DNA of 41,778 bases, taken from assembly GCF_000337695.1 (NCBI RefSeq), contig NZ_AOIA01000122.1, positions 1 through 41,778 on the forward strand. The letters run 5' to 3'. How positions within the stretch are numbered: position 1 is the first letter of the stretch; every line of letters begins with the position of its first letter. Positions 7,843 through 16,225 of this stretch are shown piece after piece. This DNA comes from Natronococcus jeotgali DSM 18795 (GTDB lineage Archaea; Halobacteriota; Halobacteria; Halobacteriales; Natrialbaceae). The translations under genes were made by a program, and so were the position numbers. A model generated the notes under the pieces. That model had not been told where the DNA came from, searched no databases, and was given only the letters and a program-made list of their open reading frames with translations.

Positions 7843-9303
7843 TCAACCCTTGATGTTACAGACGGGAAACGTCCGCGCGACCCTGTCGCCGATGCCCAGT
7901 TCGTCCGAGACGCGGACGACCTCGTCGACGTCCTTGTAGACTCCGGGGGCCTCCTCGGCGACGGTCGCGCCCGACTGGGCTTTCACGTAGATCTGTTGCT
8001 GGTCCTCGAGTTCCTGCTTTACGTCCCCGCCCCAGTACTCGTTTTTCGCCTGGGTGCGACTCATCAGCCGTCCCGCGCCGTGGGCCGTCGACCCGAAGGT
8101 CCGCTCCATCGAGTTCTCGCCGCCCCGCAGGACGTAGCTGCCGGCGCCCATGCTACCGGGGATGATGACGGGCTGGCCGACGTCGCGGTACGCCTTCGGC
8201 ACCTCGGGGTGGCCCGCGGGGAAGGCTCGAGTCGCGCCCTTGCGGTGGACGTAGAGTTCGCGTTCCGTCCCGTCTACCGTGTGCGTCTCTTTTTTGGCGA
8301 TGTTGTGTGCCACGTCGTACAGCAGGTCCATCTCCATCGCCTCCCACGAGCGGTCGAACACGCGCTCGAAGACCTGCCGGGTGCGGTGCATGATCAGCTG
8401 GCGGTTGACCCACGCGAAGTTGATCGCCGCGTTCATCGCCGCGTAGTAGTCCTCGGCGAGTTGCGAGCCCGCGGGCGCGGCCGCGAGTTCCTTGTCCGGC
8501 AGCCGATCGAGCAGCCCCTTGTGCTGTTGCTCGATCTTGCGCAGGTAGTCGTTACAGGTCTGGTGGCCCAGACCTCGGGAGCCACAGTGGATCAGGACGA
8601 CGATCTGGTCCTCCTCGAGGCCGAACGCCTCCCCGACCTCGTCGTCGAAGACGTCGGTCACGCGCTGGACCTCCAGGAAGTGATTCCCGGAGCCCAGCGA
8701 GCCGATCTGGTTCTTCCCGCGATCTTTGGCCTTCTGGCTCACCTTCGAGGGGTCGGCGCCCTCGCGGGTCCCCTCGTCCTCGCAGTGCAGGAGGTCGTCC
8801 TCGACGGCGTGGCCGTGCTCGAGGGCCCAGTCGACGCCGCGAGCGAGGATCTCGTCGACGGTGTCGACGCCGGCCTCGACGATCCCGCCGCCGCCGAGCC
8901 CGGAGGGGACGTTGGCGAACAGCGAGTCGACGAGCTCCTCCTCCCGACCCTGGAGCTCGTCGTAGGTGAGGTTCGTTTTCATCATTCGTACGCCACAGTT
9001 AATGTCGTAACCAACTGCACCTGGGGAAATACAGCCGTTCTCGGCGTCGAGCGCGCCGACCCCGCCGACGGGGAAGCCGTAGCCCTGGTGGCCGTCGGGC
9101 ATGCAGATCGCGTGTTTCGTGATCCCCGGCAGGTGGGTCGTGTTCTTCAACTGCTGGAGGGTCTTGTCCTCGCTGATCTCCTCGAGCAAGGCCTCGCTGG
9201 CGAGCACCCGCGCGGGGGTGCGCATCTCCCCCTCCTGGGGGATCTCCCAGACGTACTCGCGCACCTTCTCGAGGGTGACGTCGCCGGCGTCGAAGGTAGT
9301 CAT
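7843..9303 (-). CDS. rtcB: RNA-splicing ligase RtcB
   Basis: RtcB joins 2',3'-cyclic phosphate and 5'-OH RNA ends using GTP and Mn2+, sealing tRNA halves after intron removal. The 486-residue chain has CMPDGHQGYGFPVGG (68-82), the metal-binding cysteine C103 in DINCGVRM, GSGNHFLE (204-211), IHCGSRGLGHQ (238-248) and the guanylated histidine H408 in STAHGAGRLMSR. Length is normal and there is no intein, which some archaeal rtcB genes carry. Its activator archease is encoded on the same strand at 11391-11810, separated by an opposite-strand gene. Confidence 0.96.
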   Translation of the reverse strand: MTTFDAGDVTLEKVREYVWEIPQEGEMRTPARVLASEALLEEISEDKTLQQLKNTTHLPGITKHAICMPDGHQGYGFPVGGVGALDAENGCISPGAVGYDINCGVRMMKTNLTYDELQGREEELVDSLFANVPSGLGGGGIVEAGVDTVDEILARGVDWALEHGHAVEDDLLHCEDEGTREGADPSKVSQKAKDRGKNQIGSLGSGNHFLEVQRVTDVFDDEVGEAFGLEEDQIVVLIHCGSRGLGHQTCNDYLRKIEQQHKGLLDRLPDKELAAAPAGSQLAEDYYAAMNAAINFAWVNRQLIMHRTRQVFERVFDRSWEAMEMDLLYDVAHNIAKKETHTVDGTERELYVHRKGATRAFPAGHPEVPKAYRDVGQPVIIPGSMGAGSYVLRGGENSMERTFGSTAHGAGRLMSRTQAKNEYWGGDVKQELEDQQQIYVKAQSGATVAEEAPGVYKDVDEVVRVSDELGIGDRVARTFPVCNIKG

Positions 9304-9411
9304 ACGCGGTACTCCGAGGGCGACGAGGAAAGAACGTTCGCCTCGAGCCCGCGATCGGGTTCGCCGGAACGCGATCGGTCCCGCCGACTCTCGGCGACCG
9401 GGCCCCCGTCC

Positions 9412-9436
9412 ACGATTTGCTGGGTCAGCAAATCGT
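9412..9436. promoter_or_regulatory. Perfect 11-base inverted repeat (candidate operator)
   Basis: ACGATTTGCTG and CAGCAAATCGT are exact inverted repeats separated by GGT. The element lies in the 180-base divergent region between rtcB (start 9303) and the secreted-protein gene (start 9484), about 48 bases before the latter. It is AT-richer than its surroundings, and its length and symmetry fit a dimeric-regulator site better than chance. A transcribed hairpin is the alternative. Confidence 0.55.
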
Positions 9437-9483
9437 CGCCCCGCTTACGGTCCGTCGACGAGAACCCCCCCGCAGGTATCTCT

Positions 9484-11370
9484 ATGGAACACGAACGCGA
9501 CGCGGAAGGCGGTCCGTCCCGCCGGGGCCTGCTCGCCGCCGTCGGCGCCACGTCGACCGCCCTCGCAGGCTGTACGGATCTCCTCTCGAACGACGACGAC
9601 CCCGCCGACTCCGGACCCTGGCCGGCGCTCGAGTCGGGCGAGGTTCTCTCCGACTTTCAGGATCTCGAGGAGTGGACCGCCCGGACCGGTGCCGTGTCGG
9701 GGGCCCCCGAGGAGGCGCTGACGGGGTCCCAGGCTGCGGTTCTGGAAAGCGATGGGGAGACCGCCGAGATGAGTCTGGAGTTCTCCGACGGGTTCGACCT
9801 CTCGGAACTGGATCTCTCGGACGGCCTCGACCTCGAGGGGTGGGACGTCTCGCTGGCGGTCAAACCCGAGTCCGCGACCCGGATTCGCGTCGAGTTCGTC
9901 GCCCCGAGCCGGGAGGAACGGCTCACGAGCGTCCGACTGGTTCCGGACGGGTTCGACGGCTGGTTTCGCCTCGACTGCGGCTACCAGCAGAAGCCGGCCG
10001 AGGAGCCCGACCTCTCGGAAGTCACTCGCATCGACGTCGTCGCCGAGGGGCCGGACGGCGGCCCGACCAGACTGGTGGTCGACGACCTCCGCCGGACGGA
10101 GTCGGCCGACAACGGGGCGGCGATCCTCGCGTTCTACGGCGGCCACGACTCCCACTACGACGTCGCGGCGGACCTCCTCGAGGAGCGCGGCTGGACGGCG
10201 GCCGTACCGGTTCCCCCCGAGCGAATCGGCGAGGACGGACGGATGACCCGCGAACAGCTTCGCGACCTCGGCGACCGCGGCTGGGACGTCTGTCCGCTCC
10301 CGGAGCCGTCGACGCCGCTGCCGGAGCAGTCCGCGGACGGGCAGCGACAGGTTCTCGAGGACGCACGGGCGACCCTCGAAGGGGAGGGGCTCGACGACGG
10401 CGCCCGGCACCTGTTCGTTCCGGACGAGGGATTCGACGCGGAGACCTACCGGATCGCGCGGGACGTCTACGACGCCGCGTTCGTCTCTAACTCCGGGACC
10501 ACGGGCGTTCCCCCGACGGAGATGCACGCGATCCCGTACATCTGGGGACCGGCGCTTCACACCGGCGTTCGCCGCCACGTGAACCTCGCGGACCAGTACG
10601 ACCTGCTCACCGTGATCCGCGTGCCACGGCTCGTCGACGACGACGCTGCGAACGTGGGCGTCGACGAGAACCGGATGTCGATCGACGACTTCGGGCTGTT
10701 GCTCGAGCACGTCGACCACCGCGGCCTCGACGTCGTCACCCCCTCGGACCTCGTCGACGGAACGTTCGAGCGCGACCGCGAGGAACCGGCGGAGCCGGAG
10801 CGCCCGGACGGAGTCGTCTTCGAGGAGGGGCGATCCCACGCGTTCGACGGCTCCGGAGCCGGCGAGACGTCGTCGTTCGACCTCGAGGAGGGCCTTATCG
10901 TGGCGACCGTCTCCGGCGACGCGTCCGAGATCGCCGTCGATCTGGTGCGGGACGAGGGCGTCGGTATCGACGAGACGCTGGCGCGCACCGACGGAACCGA
11001 CGGGGAGTCGGTCTCCGTCGTCGACGGCGGCGCCTACCGCCTCGAGGTCGCGGCCGACGGCGCGTGGTCGATCGAACTCGAACAGCCCGCGGTTCGCGGC
11101 GACGACCTCGAAGACCTCCCGGTCGAGGCGTCGGGGTCGGGCTCGGCGTTCGTCGGCCCGCTCTGGACAGACGGCGACGTCAGGGTCGTCGCGACCCACG
11201 ACGGCGACGAACCGTTCGTCGTCGACGGCCACGGCGCCGACGGCCACAGGGAAGTTCTGGTCAATCGGAGCGGCGAGTTCGAGAACTCGCGGTCGTACAA
11301 GGCCGGCGGCCCCGTCTGGCTCGACGTCGAGGCCGACGGGAACTGGACCCTGTCGATCACCGACCCGTAG
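9484..11370 (+). CDS. Tat-exported lipoprotein with a polysaccharide-deacetylase-like domain
   Basis: This 628-residue predicted surface protein has a twin-arginine signal, SRRGLLAAVG, and a lipobox, ALAGC, near residue 30, so it is probably exported folded and anchored by lipid. Residues about 60-210 look like a beta-sandwich carbohydrate-binding module. Residues about 215-430 resemble a NodB-type deacetylase fold (ILAFYGGHDSHYDVAADLLEERG, then GFDAETYRIARDVYDAAF). The usual catalytic FDDG aspartates read FYGG and the HxxxH metal motif is absent. The remainder is beta-rich. ATG at 9484 begins the signal peptide. It may bind rather than cleave cell-surface glycans; the substrate is unknown. 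Confidence 0.75.
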   Translation: MEHERDAEGGPSRRGLLAAVGATSTALAGCTDLLSNDDDPADSGPWPALESGEVLSDFQDLEEWTARTGAVSGAPEEALTGSQAAVLESDGETAEMSLEFSDGFDLSELDLSDGLDLEGWDVSLAVKPESATRIRVEFVAPSREERLTSVRLVPDGFDGWFRLDCGYQQKPAEEPDLSEVTRIDVVAEGPDGGPTRLVVDDLRRTESADNGAAILAFYGGHDSHYDVAADLLEERGWTAAVPVPPERIGEDGRMTREQLRDLGDRGWDVCPLPEPSTPLPEQSADGQRQVLEDARATLEGEGLDDGARHLFVPDEGFDAETYRIARDVYDAAFVSNSGTTGVPPTEMHAIPYIWGPALHTGVRRHVNLADQYDLLTVIRVPRLVDDDAANVGVDENRMSIDDFGLLLEHVDHRGLDVVTPSDLVDGTFERDREEPAEPERPDGVVFEEGRSHAFDGSGAGETSSFDLEEGLIVATVSGDASEIAVDLVRDEGVGIDETLARTDGTDGESVSVVDGGAYRLEVAADGAWSIELEQPAVRGDDLEDLPVEASGSGSAFVGPLWTDGDVRVVATHDGDEPFVVDGHGADGHREVLVNRSGEFENSRSYKAGGPVWLDVEADGNWTLSITDP

Positions 11371-11390
11371 CGCCGACCGCGCCGGACCGC

Positions 11391-11810
11391 TCAGACGTCG
11401 AAGACGACGTAGGCCTCCCAGCCGTCGCCGACGTCCTCGAGGCGCATCTCCGAGTAGGTGACGGCCTTGATCTCGCGGGCGTCGACCGCATCGAGGGGGA
11501 TCCCGCGGGCGCTGCCCTCGAGGCGCCACTCGCCGTCGTCCGATCCGTCGATTTGCTCGACGCGGTTATCGACCGGCAGGACCGTCCGAACGTCCCGCAG
11601 GTAGATCAGCTCGTCGAGGTAGTCGAACAGCAGGGCCTCCCGGCTCTCGGCCGCGACGGAGACGGCGAACCGGTCGCCGCCGTCGTCCGGGATCGCGTCG
11701 CAGGAGGCGGCCGCGAGGCCGTCGGCGACCGCGGCGAAGACGTCCTCGAGGCGCTCCCCGGTCGCCGCCACGCCGACGTCGGCGGTGTGGTCGCGAAGCT
11801 CGAAACTCAT
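11391..11810 (-). CDS. Archease (RtcB activator)
   Basis: This is a 139-residue archease, the metal-binding cofactor that lets RtcB guanylate and turn over repeatedly. Family features are the N-terminal FELRDHTADVGVAATG with metal-binding Asp, the central FDYLDELIYLRD, and the C-terminal block IKAVTYSEMRLED followed by the terminal VVFDV. The genes rtcB and archease are usually adjacent in archaea; here they share a strand but are split by the 1.9-kb plus-strand secreted-protein gene. It is tail to tail with that gene, 20 bases apart. Confidence 0.93.
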   Translation of the reverse strand: MSFELRDHTADVGVAATGERLEDVFAAVADGLAAASCDAIPDDGGDRFAVSVAAESREALLFDYLDELIYLRDVRTVLPVDNRVEQIDGSDDGEWRLEGSARGIPLDAVDAREIKAVTYSEMRLEDVGDGWEAYVVFDV

Positions 11811-11956
11811 ACCCGGTCTTCTCGAGCCCGCGAGGTATGTCCGTCGCTTCGCGTGTCGCCGTCGACGGTCGCGCCGGCGCGGCGAACTGGGACAGTTCGC
11901 GGCGAACGGTCGCGCTGCCGGTGGAATTATATTGACGACCCTGCTACACTGTGGTA

Positions 11957-12433
11957 GTGAGCGTCAACATCGACAGTCGCGTCGTCGCCCCGGGGAGCGA
12001 CGAGCTCGTCGAGGAAGCCTGGCAGCTCAAGGAGCGTATCAACAGCCAGGAGGGCGTCCTCAAACAGCGCTACGAGTTCTTCACCGACGCGTACCGCCGC
12101 TCGACGGTCCACTGCTATCTGCGGGACGACGAACTCGTCGGCTTCGCGGCCGTCCGCCGGGACGGGTACATTCTCTTTCTGGCGGTCTCGACGGAGTTTC
12201 GCGGCCGGGGGATCGGCAAGCGACTCGTCGCGCGGGTCGCCGACGACCACGAGTCGATCACCTGCCACGCCCGGACCAGCAACGAGAACGCCCTCGAGTT
12301 CTACGAACACCTCGGTTTCGAGGTCAAACGCCGGATCAACGGCTACTACGAGGACGGCGGCGACGCCTACTACCTGAAACTCGGTTCGGACTCCGGACTG
12401 GCCGATCGGATCTCGGAGTTCGTTCGGCGCTGA
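11957..12433 (+). CDS. GNAT family N-acetyltransferase
   Basis: This is a 158-residue acetyltransferase of the GNAT fold. The acetyl-CoA-binding motif is LAVSTEFRGRGIGKRLVARV, and the C-terminal block NENALEFYEHLGFEVKRRING is typical. The substrate (protein N-terminus, lysine or small molecule) cannot be told. I placed the start at GTG 11957; GTG at 11951 is also in frame. ATTATATTG around 11925-11932 is a good TATA box about 28 bases upstream, favouring a leaderless start at 11957. The gene stands alone, divergent from archease. Confidence 0.85.
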   Translation: MSVNIDSRVVAPGSDELVEEAWQLKERINSQEGVLKQRYEFFTDAYRRSTVHCYLRDDELVGFAAVRRDGYILFLAVSTEFRGRGIGKRLVARVADDHESITCHARTSNENALEFYEHLGFEVKRRINGYYEDGGDAYYLKLGSDSGLADRISEFVRR

Positions 12434-12466
12434 TCCGACGACTCGAGCGGAATCGCCCACCCTCGC

Positions 12467-13003
12467 CTACGCCCCGGTGTCGTCCCTGACGGTCCCCGTC
12501 ACGAACGCCCGACGGAGGATCGTCGACAGCAGGTACGTCTCGTACTTCTGATCGCGGCAGTGCTCGCAGGGGGCCATCTCGGCTGCGATCCGGTCTATCG
12601 TCTCGCCGTACTCGGCCTCGAGGTCGGCCACGATGGCTGCGACCTCGGGCGCGATCGAGTCGGCCATCTCCTCGAGGTCGTCCCGCGCGCTCTCGGGGAC
12701 CGCATACGAGAGCACGATCGTGTTCGCCCGGTAGTACTTCTCGGTCCCGCCGCTTCGCTCCTCGAGGCGAGCGACCTCGACGAGATTCGCGTCGCGAAGT
12801 TCGTTGACGTGGTGACGGACCGTGTTGCGCGTGCGGTCGTAGCCGCGGGCCTCGAGTTCCGCGTCGATCTCGGCAACCGAGTGCTCGGCGTCCGCGAGCA
12901 TGTCGAGGATCGTCGCGCGGACCGGTTCGTCGACGGCGCTCGAGACGTTCGTATCCCGGATCGCGACGTCCTCGATAGCGACGTCCGACGTGAATTCGAC
13001 CAT
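12467..13003 (-). CDS. Winged-HTH regulator with C-terminal CxxC, probable metal sensor
   Basis: This is a 178-residue ArsR-like regulator. Residues 23-80 form a winged helix (VDEPVRATILDMLADAEHSVAEIDAEL and a recognition segment RTRNTVRHHVNELRDANLV). The C-terminal helical half contains APCEHCRDQ with C146 and C149, a plausible metal-binding pair. It is divergent from an HMA protein and a P1B-type ATPase, with an inverted repeat at the ATPase promoter, so metal-responsive control of efflux is a reasonable inference. ATG at 13003 was preferred over an in-frame upstream ATG because similarity to HTH proteins begins after it. Confidence 0.82.
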   Translation of the reverse strand: MVEFTSDVAIEDVAIRDTNVSSAVDEPVRATILDMLADAEHSVAEIDAELEARGYDRTRNTVRHHVNELRDANLVEVARLEERSGGTEKYYRANTIVLSYAVPESARDDLEEMADSIAPEVAAIVADLEAEYGETIDRIAAEMAPCEHCRDQKYETYLLSTILRRAFVTGTVRDDTGA

Positions 13004-13141
13004 TGGATAGCGGATGTAGGTGGCGAGTTCCCAAAGGCGTTCAGCCGAACGCGTCGGTAGTCGGAGTCGACTCGAGGCCGGTTCGTCCACCGTCTAGACG
13101 AGTCGTTGAACCGGTAGCAACGTCCGTGCCTGTTCCCGAAC

Positions 13142-13164
13142 ACATCATTTGAGTGATGTATTTA
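13142..13164 (+). promoter_or_regulatory. Inverted repeat and TATA box of the metal-transport operon
   Basis: ACATCA (13142-13147) and TGATGT (13154-13159) are exact inverted repeats with spacer TTTGAG. The second arm overlaps the TATA-like TGTATTTA (13157-13164), which lies about 35 bases before the HMA start at 13197. This placement suits a repressor that blocks TBP binding; the divergent CxxC regulator is the obvious candidate. Confidence 0.55.
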
Positions 13165-13196
13165 CGGAGCGGGGTCGTACGACCAATCGAAGACCG

Positions 13197-13409
13197 ATGA
13201 CTCAGATCGAATACCGCGTGACAGATTTCGACTGTCCGACCTGTGCGAGCAACGTCGAACGAACGCTCGCGAAAACCGAGGGCGTCGACCGCGCCGCGGT
13301 CCACTACACGACCGGCCGCGTCGAGGTCGAGTACGACGAGGCCGCCGTCGACGACGCCGAGCTCGAGCGAACCATCGCGAAGCAGGGGTACACGCCCCGG
13401 TTACGGTGA
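13197..13409 (+). CDS. Heavy-metal-associated (HMA) domain protein, free-standing
   Basis: This 70-residue protein is a single ferredoxin-like HMA domain. It has the metal-binding motif DCPTCAS with C13 and C16, followed by NVERTLAKTEGVDRAAVHYTTGRVEVEYDE. Such domains bind soft or transition metals and deliver them as chaperones or as N-terminal modules of P1B ATPases. The next gene, six bases downstream, is an ATPase with no HMA domain of its own, so this is probably its detached metal donor or sensor domain. An ATG at 13197 with a TATA box upstream fixes the start. Confidence 0.92.
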   Translation: MTQIEYRVTDFDCPTCASNVERTLAKTEGVDRAAVHYTTGRVEVEYDEAAVDDAELERTIAKQGYTPRLR

Positions 13410-13415
13410 GCACCG

Positions 13416-15395
13416 ATGGATCTCAGAAGACAGTTCCAGAAACACCGCAAACCGGCCGTCGTCGTCGCGAGCGGCCTGCTGTTCGCGGTCGGGTGGGTCG
13501 CCGGCTACGGCTCCGGCCTCGAGACCGCGAGCGCGACCCTGATGGTTCTCGCGGCGCTCGTCGGCGGCTACGACGTCGCCAGGAAGGCCTACTACACCCT
13601 CCGAAGCGGCACCGTCGGGATCAACACCCTCGTCACGCTGGCCGCGATCGGCGCGATCGCCATCGGCGAGTACTGGGAGGCTGCCGCCGTCGTCTTCCTG
13701 TTCGCGCTGGGGACCTACCTCGAGGCCCGAACGATGAGCAAGACCCGCTCGGCGCTGACGGAACTGCTCGAGATGACCCCGGACACCGCGCTCGTCCGCC
13801 GGGACGGTGATGGGGGCGAGGCGTCGCGCGCCTCGAAGAGTCGAGCGGGTTCCCCGCGAGACTACGTCGAGGTGCCGGCCCGGGACGTCGAACCGGGCGA
13901 AACTGTACTGGTCAAACCCGGAGCGAAGGTCCCCGTCGACGGCGACGTGGTCGGCGGCGAAAGTGCGATCGACCAGGCGCCCGTCACCGGCGAGAGCGCG
14001 CCCGTCTACAAGCGCGCGGGCGACGAGGTCTACGCCGGCACCGTCAACCAGGAGGGCGCCCTCGAGGTCGTCGCAACCGGCACCGGCCGCGATACGACCC
14101 TCGAGCGGATCATCCGTCGCGTCGAGGAGGCCCAGGAGGCGACGGCGCCGACGGAGACGATCATCGAGCGCTTCGCGACGTACTACACGCCCGCGATCGT
14201 CGCGCTGGCGGTCGGCGCCTACGCCGTCACCGGTAACGCCGTCCTCGCGCTGACGCTGCTCGTCATCGGCTGTCCCGGCGCGCTCGTCATCGGCCCGCCG
14301 GTCAGCATCGTCAGCGCGATCGGGTCGGCGGCCCGGTCGGGCGTGCTGCTGAAAGGCGGCGAGCACCTCGAGACCGCGGGGAAGATCGACCTCGTCGCGT
14401 TCGACAAGACGGGCACGCTGACGAGTGGCGAGTCGACCGTCGCGAACGTGACGGGGTTCGGCGTCGACGACGAGACGGTCCTGCGCCACGCGGCCATCGC
14501 CGAGAAGCGGAGCGAACACCACCTCGCGGATGCGATCCTCGAGGCCGCCAGCGGTCCCAGCGGCGACTCCGCTCCCGTCGCGGACGGCGGCGCCGTCCTC
14601 GAGCGATCGACCGAAGCGACGGGCCTCGAGCCCGACGGCCCGGCGATCCCCGATCCCGACGACTTCGCGGTCGCCGCTGGCAAGGGCGTCCTCGCCGGCC
14701 ACGACGGTCGGCGGATCGTCGTCGGCAACCGGACGCTGCTCGACGAGCGCGGGATCGACGTCCCGGACCGCGTCGAGCGCCACGTCCGCGACCGGGAGGA
14801 GGCCGGCGAGACGGCGGTCTACGTCGCCCTCGAGGACGAGGTCGTCGGCGTCGTCTCGATCCGGGACGAACTCCGCCCCGCCGCGGCCGGCGTCGTGGCG
14901 GCCCTCGAAAACGCCGGCGTCCGCACCGTGATGCTCACCGGCGACAACGAGCGCACCGCCCGGTCGGTCGCGGCGTCGGTCGGAATCGACGACTACCGCG
15001 CCGGCCTCCTTCCCGAGGAAAAGCAGCGGGCGATCGAGTCGTTCCGGGACGACGGCCACGTCGTGTCCATGGTCGGCGACGGGATCAACGACGCGCCGTC
15101 GCTGGCGACCGCCGACGTCGGCGTCGCGATGGGCGCCGCGGGCACCGACACGGCCATCGAGACGGCCGACGTGGCGCTGATGGCCGACGATCTCGAGCGC
15201 ATTCCCGACGCCGTGGGTCTCAGCAAGGCGACCCGCCGGAACGTCGCCGAGAACGTCGCCGTCGCCGTGGCGACGGTCGGCCTGCTGCTGGCCGGCGTCT
15301 TCGGCGGTTACGTCCACATGGCAAGCGGGATGCTGATCCACATCGCCAGCGTCCTGCTGGTGATCCTGAACGGGATGCGGCTGCTGCGGTACTGA
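13416..15395 (+). CDS. Heavy-metal-translocating P-type ATPase (P1B)
   Basis: This 659-residue membrane pump uses ATP to move metal ions, most likely outward. Visible motifs are paired N-terminal membrane helices, the actuator TGES (191-194), the transmembrane metal motif C286-P287-G288 in VIGCPGALVIGPP, the phosphorylated D330 in DKTGTLT, MLTGDN, and the hinge MVGDGINDAPS. The metal motif is CPG rather than the common CPC, and the nucleotide-domain SEHP signature reads SEHH (366-369). A basic, serine-rich insertion lies at about 130-148. It has no fused HMA domain; the preceding gene supplies one. Metal specificity (Zn, Cd, Cu or other) cannot be assigned. Confidence 0.93.
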   Translation: MDLRRQFQKHRKPAVVVASGLLFAVGWVAGYGSGLETASATLMVLAALVGGYDVARKAYYTLRSGTVGINTLVTLAAIGAIAIGEYWEAAAVVFLFALGTYLEARTMSKTRSALTELLEMTPDTALVRRDGDGGEASRASKSRAGSPRDYVEVPARDVEPGETVLVKPGAKVPVDGDVVGGESAIDQAPVTGESAPVYKRAGDEVYAGTVNQEGALEVVATGTGRDTTLERIIRRVEEAQEATAPTETIIERFATYYTPAIVALAVGAYAVTGNAVLALTLLVIGCPGALVIGPPVSIVSAIGSAARSGVLLKGGEHLETAGKIDLVAFDKTGTLTSGESTVANVTGFGVDDETVLRHAAIAEKRSEHHLADAILEAASGPSGDSAPVADGGAVLERSTEATGLEPDGPAIPDPDDFAVAAGKGVLAGHDGRRIVVGNRTLLDERGIDVPDRVERHVRDREEAGETAVYVALEDEVVGVVSIRDELRPAAAGVVAALENAGVRTVMLTGDNERTARSVAASVGIDDYRAGLLPEEKQRAIESFRDDGHVVSMVGDGINDAPSLATADVGVAMGAAGTDTAIETADVALMADDLERIPDAVGLSKATRRNVAENVAVAVATVGLLLAGVFGGYVHMASGMLIHIASVLLVILNGMRLLRY

Positions 15396-15487
15396 TACGG
15401 TCGGACAGCACTGTTCGACGGGACGACCGTTCGGCGCGACCAGCGCGACCGATTCGAACCACCACCGACACACCCACACGATCCACG

Positions 15488-16159
15488 ATGAGCACCACTC
15501 CCCACGAATCCGACTCCGAACTCGAGACCGACCCCGAACCATCCTGCGACCGAACGAGCTGGGCCGTCGACTACGACGTCGACCCGATCCGACTGCGCGA
15601 TCCAGCCGCCGAGGCGCTGGCCCTCCTCGAGCCCGGCGAACCGATCGTCGTCACCTACGCCGATGTCCTGAAAGCGGCGGGCCACTCCTGTCCCACGACG
15701 GCGGGCGCCTACCGGCTCGCGAAGGACGCCCTCGAAGCGCTGTACCCCGACGGACTGCCCGTCCGCGGCGACGTCGCCGTCTTCGCGGGCGGGCCGCGAG
15801 ACGATCCGGCCTACGGCGTCACGGCGCGTCTGATCTCGTACGTCACGGGCGCCGCGGGCGAGGACGGCTTCGCCGGGCTGGCCGGCGGCCACGGCGGGCG
15901 GAGGGACCTGCTGGACTACGGCGCGATCGGCACCGACGGGATCGCCTTCGAGTTCACGCGGACGGACACCGACGAGACCGTCCGGGCGACCTACCACGTC
16001 GAGGACGTTCCGGCCGGCGGCCCCGCGACCGCCGACCTGCCGAAGCTGATCGACGGCACCGCGACCGACGCCGAACGCGAGGCCTTCGCCGTGGACTGGC
16101 ACGACCGCGTCGCGGCGATCCTCCGCGGAGAGCGGTACGTGACCGTCGAACCGCGCTGA
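15488..16159 (+). CDS. Possible FmdE-like protein in the metal module
   Basis: This is a 223-residue cytoplasmic protein with an acidic N-terminus. The segment VTYADVLKAAGHSCPTTAGA (55-74), containing a GHxCP motif, resembles the start of FmdE-family domains (named after a formylmethanofuran dehydrogenase-associated protein), where His and Cys bind metal. GAAGEDGFAGLAGGHGGRRDLL follows. Haloarchaea do not make methane, so a role in that pathway is not implied. It lies 92 bases after the P-type ATPase on the same strand and could serve metal handling. The family call is tentative. Confidence 0.6.
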   Translation: MSTTPHESDSELETDPEPSCDRTSWAVDYDVDPIRLRDPAAEALALLEPGEPIVVTYADVLKAAGHSCPTTAGAYRLAKDALEALYPDGLPVRGDVAVFAGGPRDDPAYGVTARLISYVTGAAGEDGFAGLAGGHGGRRDLLDYGAIGTDGIAFEFTRTDTDETVRATYHVEDVPAGGPATADLPKLIDGTATDAEREAFAVDWHDRVAAILRGERYVTVEPR

Positions 16160-16225
16160 ACGGCCGTCGGTCGATCGTCGCGAAATCCTCGAGAACCGGT
16201 CCCGTAGAGTCGACCATTCGGCAGG

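Noticed and set aside
7843-9303. Possible intein in rtcB
   Set aside because: All catalytic blocks are contiguous and length is 486 residues, with no splicing motifs.
7996-11370. An apparent 1124-codon plus-strand gene reaching back through rtcB antisense
   Set aside because: The first 496 codons mirror rtcB; the real gene starts at ATG 9484 with a Tat signal peptide.
13401-15542. A 713-codon minus-strand frame antisense to the P-type ATPase
   Set aside because: The plus-strand ATPase has all catalytic motifs; the antisense product is low-complexity.
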